Part shown: positions 24,454 through 31,384 of the stretch, piece after piece
Position numbering within the stretch: the first letter of the stretch is position 1
Layout of the letters: each line of letters begins with the position of its first letter
Virus record (IMG/VR): IMGVR_UViG_3300025520_000101
Span: 1-50,963 of that record
From: a virus
DNA: 50,963 bases
Strand: one strand, 5' to 3'
The notes under the pieces: generated by a model
Database searches by the model: none
What the model was told of the DNA's origin: nothing
Seen by the model: the letters and a program-made list of their open reading frames with translations, nothing else
Made by a program: the position numbers and the translations under genes

Positions 24454-24777
24454 CTATTTAAAAAGCGACAAGTTAAACATAATTAAGGCTAAACATATAG
24501 TAATAAATATAATCCAATAAAGCAGACCATCTATTTCGTACCATCGAGCCAGAAGATTAAAAGGGATAAGAACGATAATGGCAAGAGGAAACATGGTTAT
24601 TGAAAGAAGAATTAACATACCTACAGAATCTGGATATTTATCATACATAACACCAATTAAGTATGTAAATATCAATAGAGCCAACAGCAATAAGATCAGT
24701 TTCTTTTCTTTTTTTTCTCTTTCTAAATCTATACTATTTTTCTTTTTCATAGTGCACTCGATTTGATTTCTTCTCAT
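24454..24777 (-). CDS. Three-helix membrane protein
   Basis: 107 residues from ATG 24777 behind AGAGAGGA. A charged N-terminus (KKKNSIDLEREKKEKK) is followed by helices LILLLLALLIFTYLIGVMY, VGMLILLSITMFPLAIIVLI and WIIFITICLALIMFNL. No family recognised; similar in style to its neighbour at 24026-24427. Confidence 0.55.
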   Translation of the reverse strand: MRRNQIECTMKKKNSIDLEREKKEKKLILLLLALLIFTYLIGVMYDKYPDSVGMLILLSITMFPLAIIVLIPFNLLARWYEIDGLLYWIIFITICLALIMFNLSLFK

Positions 24778-24874
24778 TCTAAATCCTCTCTTTCTCAACA
24801 ATCTTAGTTTCTAGTATTATTTTCACTTTCATTAATCGTTGTCTTTTCTTCCTTCTCAAACATCCACCCATATT

Positions 24875-25144
24875 CTAAAACAAAATAACCAAAGCAAGTG
24901 CATTTAAACCAACTTCTTTGTACTTAGTATAAAGAAAATGCTTCCAAGGTTCCGATGGAATCTTATAAGATTTGAGTCTATGTGTAACTGGATATGCTTT
25001 TTTAGTTTTTGGTTTTTTACTGATTCTCAATTTTTTTTGTCTATTATTGCAGTTAATACAAAGTTTTGGCGTGTGTCCTAGACCGATTAAAACACCGCAA
25101 GAAGAACATCGGTCAGGAGCTTTTCTTTTTTCATTGTAAGTCAT
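24875..25144 (-). CDS. Small basic zinc-finger protein
   Basis: 89 residues from ATG 25144 behind CGAGGT. CxxC ... CxxC (CSSCGVLIGLGHTPKLCINC, about residues 12-31) forms a zinc ribbon, followed by a strongly basic stretch (RQKKLRISKKPKTKKAYP). Probably nucleic-acid binding. Hairpin element D lies 46 nt upstream, in its leader. Confidence 0.6.
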   Translation of the reverse strand: MTYNEKRKAPDRCSSCGVLIGLGHTPKLCINCNNRQKKLRISKKPKTKKAYPVTHRLKSYKIPSEPWKHFLYTKYKEVGLNALALVILF

Positions 25145-25190
25145 GATAAATCTACCTCGTATTAAAAGTGATGCTTCTTTTAAAAATATT

Positions 25191-25255
25191 TGTGACTCAA
25201 TATTGCTTTCTGCAGCCGGCGATCGATGCGACCAGGCAATCAAAAACGAGTTACA
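25191..25255 (-). repeat. 65-nt hairpin element, copy D
   Basis: On the minus strand TGTAACTC ... GAGTCACA, 64 of 65 bases identical to copy A at 5980-6044 but in the opposite orientation. It sits between the genes at 25283 and 25144, in the orientation of those genes. Confidence 0.75.
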
Positions 25256-25282
25256 AGATAGGATATTGAAAAAGAAATGTCA

Positions 25283-25681
25283 TTAATACGGTTCTGATTC
25301 GCCATCCCAATAATATGGACTGTTTTCGCAAGATTCTTTTGCAGCGCAATCTTTACATTCAGTACAGTCTTTAGTTTCGAATCTTGAATCACTAATTTGT
25401 CGATATAGGTTGATAACCTCTGGATTTTCTTCATTGAATCTTTCATCATTGAGTGCAGGTATCTTAAAAATGCCTTCCATATCATTCATAAGCTCAGTAG
25501 CGTTAGCGCCTTGTTCAAACTTTCCTCGAATGCGCTCCAATGCTAAGTAATAGCTATTCGGATTCGCTTCAACACATTTGCTGTGAAAGGGCCAACCACC
25601 TTCTCTAATTGTTATTTCTGATCCTTCTTTGACTGGTTCAAAGCAAACTCTACATACACCGAGATAATCATCATTTTTCAT
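25283..25681 (-). CDS. Cysteine-rich zinc-binding protein
   Basis: 132 residues, ATG behind AAAGGAG. An N-terminal CxxC ... HxxC module (CRVCFEPVKEGSEI ... FHSKC, about residues 10-36) resembles one half of a LIM or treble-clef finger, and the end has CTECKDCAAKESC. The middle is helical and acidic. No named family recognised. Confidence 0.6.
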   Translation of the reverse strand: MKNDDYLGVCRVCFEPVKEGSEITIREGGWPFHSKCVEANPNSYYLALERIRGKFEQGANATELMNDMEGIFKIPALNDERFNEENPEVINLYRQISDSRFETKDCTECKDCAAKESCENSPYYWDGESEPY

Positions 25682-25693
25682 AGCTCGTCTCCT

Positions 25694-26191
25694 TTAAAAT
25701 TCTAATTCTTCACTATCTTCATTTGTGTCATCTTCTATTTCGTAAGGCCGTTTCCAGTACGTAGATTCATAGTACTTATAACACTCATCAACGAGTTTAA
25801 CTTCACCATTGATTAGCTCATATCGATAACTGTAATCATCCTCTTCTGGAAATACTTCAATCATCTGTACAGATTCAATGAAGTATGGCAGTAGTTTAAA
25901 GAAATGTTCAATCTCCTGATCGTAATTGTTTGTGCTGCATTGAAAGGTCCAAACTCCTGTGAATGAATCTAAGTGATTTAAGAATTCCTCATCATCTTCA
26001 TCCCAATCCCCTGGCATATGATGTAGAGGACCGTTAGGAATGTTTGAAGCATTTCTATATTTTCCAAATTCATGAAACATTATATCCGGATGGCTTAACC
26101 AATCGCCTGATGCCGCTATTAGATTAAAATTAGATCTAAATTCTTTCTTTACGACTCCTTTAAATCGTAAGCCAGTATATACACCACTCAT
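25694..26191 (-). CDS. Unknown acidic protein
   Basis: 165 residues from ATG 26191 behind AGGAGGA. Beta-rich start (SGVYTGLRFKGVVKKEFRSN), then aromatic and acidic, ending in EIEDDTNEDSEELEF. No family recognised. It is 12 nt before the zinc-finger gene and 10 nt after the HTH gene, in one operon. Confidence 0.55.
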   Translation of the reverse strand: MSGVYTGLRFKGVVKKEFRSNFNLIAASGDWLSHPDIMFHEFGKYRNASNIPNGPLHHMPGDWDEDDEEFLNHLDSFTGVWTFQCSTNNYDQEIEHFFKLLPYFIESVQMIEVFPEEDDYSYRYELINGEVKLVDECYKYYESTYWKRPYEIEDDTNEDSEELEF

Positions 26192-26201
26192 GCCAATCCT
26201 C

Positions 26202-26627
26202 CTACCAAATTTGATTTTTAAACCAGTCATAATAGCTATTTACCGTACTTTTTGTAAGATTGTAAATGCTTGCACATTCCTGAAATCCTTTTTCTTCAAC
26301 ATTTTTAATAAATTCCTGTTTCATTTCATCGGTCCAACGAATAGTGCCTTTTGGAGCATTGATAACTCTATTATTTGGTATTACAAGATCATCAATTGTA
26401 ATATGAAAAAATACGCAAACTTTCAAAGCAAATTCAAAAGAAAGTTTACAAGGATTTGCTTGGTTGTAGAAATTTTTTAGCTGACTTTTTGACACACCTA
26501 GCATATCAGCAATATATTTTAAGTTAAAATCACTGTTTTTGACCAATTCATACAAATTGTTTTTAATAGACTTGTTGTCTGCATTATTTAATTTATCTAT
26601 TAAAGATAGAATTTCTTCATATTTCAT
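26202..26627 (-). CDS. XRE-type regulator with second HTH
   Basis: 141 residues, ATG behind AGGATTG. An XRE helix-turn-helix (LKYIADMLGVSKSQLKNFYN, about residues 36-55) is followed by FALKVCVFFHITIDDLVIP. The last 50 residues (IRWTDEMKQEFIKNVEEKG ... ASIYNLTKSTVNSYYDWF) form a second homeodomain-like HTH of the transposase/recombinase kind. It heads a leftward operon behind its own promoter and may regulate it. Confidence 0.7.
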   Translation of the reverse strand: MKYEEILSLIDKLNNADNKSIKNNLYELVKNSDFNLKYIADMLGVSKSQLKNFYNQANPCKLSFEFALKVCVFFHITIDDLVIPNNRVINAPKGTIRWTDEMKQEFIKNVEEKGFQECASIYNLTKSTVNSYYDWFKNQIW

Positions 26628-26659
26628 AATCGTGTCAATCCTCTTTTCTTATCAAAAAT

Positions 26660-26687
26660 AGTATATCAAAACCACACGTTATGTCTC
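26660..26687 (-). promoter_or_regulatory. Extended -10 promoter of the XRE gene
   Basis: On the minus strand TGA-TATACT (-10 at 26660-26665) with a poor -35 (GAGACA) about 16 bp upstream. Start of the leftward operon. Confidence 0.5.
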
Positions 26688-26763
26688 AGTAAACATTTTA
26701 TTCTTGTAATGCTTTTTACAAATAATTTTCTATATTTTAATGTGAAGGTGAAGAGGGCGGTTT

Positions 26764-27090
26764 TTAATTGTTGATTACAACTTCTATTGATTTGCTGTCT
26801 TGAACAGTATATCTGACTGGAATAATGATGACTTGGCCAGGATATATTGGATCGTCTTTTAGATTGTTGCTTGTTTTGATTTCGTGTATTATTTGTCGAA
26901 CGTCCTCGTTGTAGTAGTTGAAATTTTTCGCTATATCCCAAAGAGTATCATTTGGGACGACTGTATATATATGATGTCTTGTATAAACCTCTTCTTTTGT
27001 GTTAAAATTATTGATGAAAGAGGTAATTGTGATTACAATGAGTATCAGTAGAGCGATTGAGCGAATCCTTCTAAATGTTCTCTTTTTCAT
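26764..27090 (-). CDS. YneA-like LysM cell-division inhibitor
   Basis: 108 residues, ATG behind AAAGGAT. One N-terminal transmembrane helix (IRSIALLILIVITITSFI) then a LysM domain (HIYTVVPNDTLWDIAKNFNY ... IYPGQVIIIPV). Length, helix and single LysM match YneA, the SOS-induced division suppressor of Bacillus and relatives (about 105 residues). A carried copy could delay host division during element activity. Upstream, AGGCAG/CTGCCT (27108-27126) forms a hairpin around GCGAAC, which is only half an SOS box, so SOS control is not supported by a full site. Confidence 0.7.
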   Translation of the reverse strand: MKKRTFRRIRSIALLILIVITITSFINNFNTKEEVYTRHHIYTVVPNDTLWDIAKNFNYYNEDVRQIIHEIKTSNNLKDDPIYPGQVIIIPVRYTVQDSKSIEVVINN

Positions 27091-27311
27091 ATTTTATCCT
27101 TTCTTGGAGGCAGGTGCGAACTGCCTTCTTTTATTTTTTTGTAGAAATTCAATTGTTGGATCTTCACCTTCAGATGAAACATGTTTAGTAAATGGAGATT
27201 TTGCATAGTTTCAATTTGTCAACCATTTTTACCCCGTATTTATGTGGGTTTTTTTACTTTTTATTATTTGATAAAATACAACTACTTGCGCCAAATGCAT
27301 AATCTTGCTAT

Positions 27312-27602
27312 TTAGTCAGATTGGGATAGAGATGCTGCTTTTTTAAAAACATACTCCAAATTTCGTTTCATTGTTTCCAGTTCACTTAAAAGATATTGTT
27401 GTTTTACAATTTCTTTGTTGGTCTGAAGCAGCCTTTTCTGCTTTTCTGCTAATTGTTTTTCAATATCCGGAATGCTCGTCATTGCGAAAAGGACCATATT
27501 TTCAAATTTTTCATTAAACCCGTCGCCTTTTTGTGATTCAACGAAATTCCGAACAGTTTCTGTCATGCGAATGCTCCTGCTGTACTCTTTTTTTTCCTTC
27601 AT
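27312..27602 (-). CDS. Ribbon-helix-helix-like protein with coiled coil
   Basis: 96 residues, ATG behind GGAGGT. The N-terminus (YSRSIRMTETVRNFVESQKG) is RHH-like and the rest is a coiled coil (LAEKQKRLLQTNKEIVKQQY ...). This form is common among small accessory proteins of plasmid mobilisation and replication regions. Its ribosome site directly follows hairpin element E. Function inferred only. Confidence 0.6.
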   Translation of the reverse strand: MKEKKEYSRSIRMTETVRNFVESQKGDGFNEKFENMVLFAMTSIPDIEKQLAEKQKRLLQTNKEIVKQQYLLSELETMKRNLEYVFKKAASLSQSD

Positions 27603-27617
27603 GTCATACCTCCATTT

Positions 27618-27671
27618 TGTGACTCTATTTCATGTTGATTTCCAGGTGATCGATCTTATTTTTGAGTTACA
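27618..27671 (-). repeat. Hairpin element, copy E (short, 54 nt)
   Basis: On the minus strand TGTAACTC (27671-27664) ... GAGTCACA (27625-27618). It begins on the base after the upstream stop codon and ends 4 nt before GGAGGT of the next gene. The centre differs from the other copies and is 11 nt shorter but keeps GATCGATC. Confidence 0.65.
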
Positions 27672-27920
27672 TTATGTGTTTATTAGACCTTCTTTAATTT
27701 TTTTGATTATTGCTTCTAACAACGGTTCGGGGATTCTAAAATTTTCATTTTCGAATATATTGGTCTTGATTTTCCCATCGTTATCAATAAACTCTGTGAA
27801 GTTTAAGGCCAATACTTCGATAGTTCTACTTACATAAACCAGATTGCACTCTTTGGTTTTTTTCTCAAGGATTGAATATATTTCTGGGGATACAGCTACT
27901 CGCTTATGTTGTTTCTTCAA
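27672..27920 (-). CDS. Ribbon-helix-helix-like repressor candidate
   Basis: 82 residues, ATG behind AGGAGGTGA. The start KKQHKRVAVSPEIYSILEKK is a beta strand then helix like MetJ/Arc proteins. It is first in a leftward unit, behind a promoter with two AAAGGTGTACA sites, so it is a good candidate to bind those sites and repress itself. Confidence 0.6.
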   Translation of the reverse strand: MKKQHKRVAVSPEIYSILEKKTKECNLVYVSRTIEVLALNFTEFIDNDGKIKTNIFENENFRIPEPLLEAIIKKIKEGLINT

Positions 27921-27958
27921 TTTATCACCTCCTGATGAAACACATCCCTTATAGAGTA

Positions 27959-28005
27959 ATTATATCACACTTATGTACACCTTTCAACCATTTGTGTACA
28001 CCTTT
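27959..28005 (-). promoter_or_regulatory. Promoter with two operators for the RHH gene
   Basis: Minus strand: -35 TTGAAA (27982-27987), 17-bp spacer, -10 TATAAT (27959-27964). AAAGGTGTACA occurs twice (27974-27984 and 27995-28005), 21 bp apart, one between -35 and -10 and one just upstream. GTGTACAC in the outer site is a palindrome. Confidence 0.8.
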
Positions 28006-28012
28006 AGTGTAA

Positions 28013-28042
28013 TTGATTAGTTAATATTTATTATGTTATAAT
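28013..28042 (+). promoter_or_regulatory. Divergent promoter of the sigma-like gene
   Basis: -35 TTGATT (28013-28018), 18-bp spacer, TGT-TATAAT (28037-28042), an extended -10. It is next to the operators at 27974-28005, so the same repressor may control both directions. Confidence 0.65.
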
Positions 28043-28099
28043 ATTTTTTCTCTCTGACGAACGATTATCCCATCTTTCTACCGAAAGGAGGTGATAATT

Positions 28100-28471
28100 G
28101 TGTGTTCAAATAATGAGCAAGAAAATATGCATTTTGAATTGTTTTTCAAAGAGGAAGATAGAGCAGAATACAACAATACTAGAAAATACTACAGACATAA
28201 TCGCAGCTTAGATAAAATACGTATCAATTTACTATTTACACATTTCGACATTTTGGATTTTTTCGATCTGTTAGATCAAATAGATAATGCAGCTCTGTTT
28301 AGGGCATTAAAACAACTCAGCACTATTGATCTTCAGATAATCAAACTAAAGTATATGCACAAATTTACACTAATCGAAATAGCAAATATTCTAAATATGA
28401 ATCCCAACACAGTAAAAAAGAAGCATTCGAGAGCAATTAAGAGAATAAGCAAGATAGTTAAAGAAAAATAA
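28100..28471 (+). CDS. Sigma-70 region 4-like regulator
   Basis: 123 residues from GTG 28100 with AAAGGAGGTG upstream. The C-terminal 60 residues (LKQLSTIDLQIIKLKYMHKF ... LIEIANILNMNPNTVKKKHSRAIKRI) match sigma region 4: a sensor helix and HTH reading the -35. No region 2 is visible, so it is a phage or Tn916-type small sigma-like activator rather than a complete sigma factor. Probably regulates genes of this element. Confidence 0.75.
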   Translation: MCSNNEQENMHFELFFKEEDRAEYNNTRKYYRHNRSLDKIRINLLFTHFDILDFFDLLDQIDNAALFRALKQLSTIDLQIIKLKYMHKFTLIEIANILNMNPNTVKKKHSRAIKRISKIVKEK

Positions 28472-28615
28472 GTATAATTGCATTTTTTGGTTGTTTTTAG
28501 TTTATTTTTTGCTATAATTAAATCAAGGGGTTTTTGTTGAAATTTCGTGTTTGGTGTCCCTTTTTTGGTCTTTTGCAGGCTATATATATGTAAGGGTTTC
28601 TAGAAAGGATTAGCT

Positions 28616-28864
28616 ATGAACAAAACAAACAATAAATTTTCTGCAAAAAAACGCTTAATTAAAATGCAAATTAACAACCAAATCAAAAACTTAAAATGCA
28701 AAAATTGTAGATTCCGCAACAAAATTAGACGAGAGTGGTGCTATTTACATGGCAGACGTCTTTTGGACATTGGTAGTCATTGTACTATTGATCCAAATAA
28801 CATCTCGCAAAATCAAATTCAAATGTTGTGGAAACGCAAACTAATGAATCGTTCAGTCAGATAG
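28616..28864 (+). CDS. Small basic cysteine protein
   Basis: 82 residues, ATG behind AAAGGA. Very basic, with CKNCRFRNKIRREWCYLHG in the middle (CxxC then C), possibly zinc-binding. No family recognised. It lies between the sigma-like gene and a long gene-free stretch before the recombinase. Confidence 0.5.
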   Translation: MNKTNNKFSAKKRLIKMQINNQIKNLKCKNCRFRNKIRREWCYLHGRRLLDIGSHCTIDPNNISQNQIQMLWKRKLMNRSVR

Positions 28865-29248
28865 CAATCTCAAAAGAGATTCTTATAACGGTCTTTGAAA
28901 ATGAGCATCAGCTCGTGCGATGACTGTCAGCTAGTGATAGTTGATGTGAGTACTATATAAATCTGAACTCAATTAAAGGTGGGAGCGTCGCTTGCAATGA
29001 CCTGTCATTTTGACGGAGAGCAATTAAAGATCAACAAATTATACATAGCAATGTATATGCGAAGATCACCGATAATTCAGCAGACTTTAATCGTCATCAT
29101 CGATGTAGCGAGATTAGGGGAGGGTCCATGGTGTTTGCCTGGATACTGTAGTCTGGGGCCTAGCAAGCTCATTCAGATTTTTATTAACTGTTTAGGTGGA
29201 GTGCCTTTTAAGAGGTGCTCCATTTTAAATAGAGAATGGAGGGGTTTC
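28865..29248 (+). other. Gene-free leader rich in hairpins
   Basis: No convincing gene in 384 nt. Hairpins include GAGC-ATCA-GCTC near 28910 and GGAGTGCC / GGTGCTCC (with two G-T pairs) near 29199-29222. It could be a regulatory leader or an attachment-site region for the recombinase behind it; nothing more can be shown. Confidence 0.35.
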
Positions 29249-29380
29249 ATGCAAGACAAGCTTATGGTATTCGTAATCAAATTGGCATTGCTAAACAAGT
29301 TGTTAGGGGCTAATAAAATTACAATGCGTGAGTATATTGCAGTTAAATCAAGCTTAATGCGAAAATATAACGTATTTTAA
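29249..29380 (+). CDS. Small SHOCT-like protein before the serine recombinase
   Basis: 43 residues from ATG 29249 behind GGAGGGG. The second half (LLNKLLGANKITMREYIAVK) has the hydrophobic LxxxKxITxxEY pattern of SHOCT domains, which often precede large serine recombinases in Firmicutes elements. The longer in-frame reading upstream (from 28979) has no coding character and is left out. Confidence 0.55.
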   Translation: MQDKLMVFVIKLALLNKLLGANKITMREYIAVKSSLMRKYNVF

Positions 29381-29467
29381 GAGTTGCACTTCTCGTTTGT
29401 GTTCCTGTACCATCTAAGATAAAGCTAGGGTGATATCCTATAAGAACACGGAAGGGTGATTTGTCAA

Positions 29468-31153
29468 ATGAATAATGTGAAAGTAATTAGCGCTACAGAG
29501 GGTAGAGTTAATAGGCTCTCGGCAATTCAAGTAAACTTGGTCCGTGTGGCCGCTTATTGCAGAGTTAGTACAGACTCTGATGAACAACTGCTCAGTTACA
29601 ATTCTCAAGTCATACATTATAGAGACTTGGTTAATTCAAAATCTGACTGGCAACTGGTTGATATTTATGCCGATGAAGGAATAAGTGGAACTCAAGTTTT
29701 CAAGAGAATCGAGTTTCAACGGATGATAAACGATGCAGTAGAAGGTAAGATAGACCTGATTATCACAAAATCTATCTCCAGATTCGCAAGGAACACACTG
29801 GACACACTGAAATACGTAAGATTACTAAAAGAGAAAAACGTTGCTATTCTTTTTGAAAAAGAAAACATTAACACAATGACCATGAATGGTGAAATGTTAC
29901 TCGTCATTTTAAGTTCATTAGCACAGCAAGAGAGCGAGTCGCTTTCAGCCAATGTGAAAATGGGGCTTAAAATGAAAATGAAGCGAGGTGAACTTGTAGG
30001 ATTTCACGGTTGCCTGGGATATGATTATGATCCGATTTCAAAAACGTTGTCCATAAATGAAAAAGAAGCGAACATTGTAAAATACATATTTGATAGATAT
30101 GTGGATGGTGTAGGTTCTTCAGTAATAGCAAAAGAGCTTAGATCACTAGGATATAAAACAAAAAAAGGGAACGTCAACTGGACAGAAGGCTCAGTTAGGA
30201 GGATATTGAAAAACGAAAAATATAAAGGAGACCTTCTTCTTGGAAAAACATTCACAGTTGATCCAATTACACACCGTAGGTTAGAAAATATGGGTGAAGA
30301 AGAAAAATATTACATTGACGAACATCATGAAGGGATTATTTCCGATGATCAGTTTGATGAAGCCCAGCGCATCCTCAACAAAAGAAGTTTGAAACATAAT
30401 GGCAAGGGTCGCAATGATAAATACAGTCGTAAATATGCATTCAGCAGCATTATCAAATGTGCTTATTGTGAATCAACAGCTATCAGACGCACCTGGCATG
30501 CTAAGTCTGATCATGAAAAATTTGTATGGAGCTGCATGCGAGCTGTTAAGTATGGTAAATCCAATTGTCCTCACAGCAAAGGTGTAGATGAAAAAGAAAT
30601 TGAACTTTCCTTTATCAAAGCATTCAATACACTTTGTAAAAGCAATAAAAACATAATTGAAGAGTTTTTAAAAGAAATGGAAGACACACTGGTTAATTTA
30701 GACGTCAACAAAGAAATACTTGAGATTGATAAATCCATTGAAAAATGTGAGAATAGCCTTAACAAACTAATTGACATGCATCTTGAGGAAATAATTGATA
30801 AATCTTCATATGAGTCAAAATACAAAGAGTTGATGGATAAAATTGGTGTCTTAAAATCTAGTCGATATGATTTGGAAAAATCAGTTGATGAGAACAACGA
30901 CATCAAAAAACGTATTCAATCATTTAAGCTTATATATGATAAAAACGAAGCGCTTGCTGATTTTGATAAAAACATATTTGATAGCGTTGTTGAAGAAGTG
31001 ATCCTGGGAAATGATTCTGATGATGAACGTGATCCATATTATTTGACTTTTGTTTTTAAAACTGGCCTTAGAATGGAGGGCAGCGCAAAAGAAAAAAAGT
31101 TTGATGCTTCGCTCGACGAAGTGTATTCTTATACCCTACACGAGCCATGTTGA
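29468..31153 (+). CDS. Large serine recombinase (integrase)
   Basis: 561 residues from ATG 29468 (GGAAGGG upstream; a GTG at 29456 is possible). The resolvase domain has the catalytic serine in YCRVSTDSDEQ (about residue 33) and SRFARNTLDTL. A recombinase domain follows (VRRILKNEKYKGDLLLGKTF), then a zinc ribbon (CAYCESTAIRRTW ... WSCMRAVKYGKSNC) and a long coiled coil near the C-terminus. This is the plan of large serine integrases of prophages and integrative elements, and it marks the likely right end of the AT-rich block. A strong terminator lies after it. Confidence 0.9.
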   Translation: MNNVKVISATEGRVNRLSAIQVNLVRVAAYCRVSTDSDEQLLSYNSQVIHYRDLVNSKSDWQLVDIYADEGISGTQVFKRIEFQRMINDAVEGKIDLIITKSISRFARNTLDTLKYVRLLKEKNVAILFEKENINTMTMNGEMLLVILSSLAQQESESLSANVKMGLKMKMKRGELVGFHGCLGYDYDPISKTLSINEKEANIVKYIFDRYVDGVGSSVIAKELRSLGYKTKKGNVNWTEGSVRRILKNEKYKGDLLLGKTFTVDPITHRRLENMGEEEKYYIDEHHEGIISDDQFDEAQRILNKRSLKHNGKGRNDKYSRKYAFSSIIKCAYCESTAIRRTWHAKSDHEKFVWSCMRAVKYGKSNCPHSKGVDEKEIELSFIKAFNTLCKSNKNIIEEFLKEMEDTLVNLDVNKEILEIDKSIEKCENSLNKLIDMHLEEIIDKSSYESKYKELMDKIGVLKSSRYDLEKSVDENNDIKKRIQSFKLIYDKNEALADFDKNIFDSVVEEVILGNDSDDERDPYYLTFVFKTGLRMEGSAKEKKFDASLDEVYSYTLHEPC

Positions 31154-31207
31154 GTGTGTTGTCTTGATGTCAAGGGTGGAGAAATAGGGTTATTCAAAAC
31201 ACGGATA

Positions 31208-31286
31208 AATAAAGGGCTTCCTGACATTGAACTTTTCTCACGGCTACTTTGCCGTAGATGTTAATGTCGGGAGACCCTTATTTTTA
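31208..31286. terminator. Long bidirectional terminator between converging genes
   Basis: AAGGG ... CCCTT outer pairs continue through TTCC/GGGA and GACATT/AATGTC, with an inner hairpin ACGGC-TACTTT-GCCGT, then TTTTTATT on plus and an A/T-rich run on minus. It separates the recombinase from the leftward defence operon. Confidence 0.85.
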
Positions 31287-31384
31287 TTCTTTGAGAAAAC
31301 ATATCAACTGCCCTGAAAGCGATAGGGTCGAGTTGACAGATTAGATTTTTTATTGAGGTTGAGGAGACAGGATAGATGCATTAT

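Noticed and set aside
27106-27126. SOS box before the YneA-like gene
   Set aside because: Only one half (GCGAAC) fits; the second half reads TTCT instead of GTTC.
26999-27208. Plus-strand reading frame over the YneA-like gene
   Set aside because: It is the shadow of the minus-strand gene and its hairpin leader; no ribosome site.
5980-27671. True integron attC sites
   Set aside because: The outer boxes resemble the attC plan (AAC ... GTT in inverted ends), but the consensus GTTRRRY is not met, no IntI-type integrase is present and spacing is several genes per element.
28979-29248. Longer reading frame upstream of the SHOCT-like protein
   Set aside because: No ribosome site at its start, unlike any protein family I know, and the ATG at 29249 has GGAGGGG. 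The upstream part looks like non-coding leader.
30201-30211. GGATATTGAAA copy inside the serine recombinase
   Set aside because: It encodes conserved residues of the recombinase domain (RRILKNEKY), so it is explained by protein constraint.
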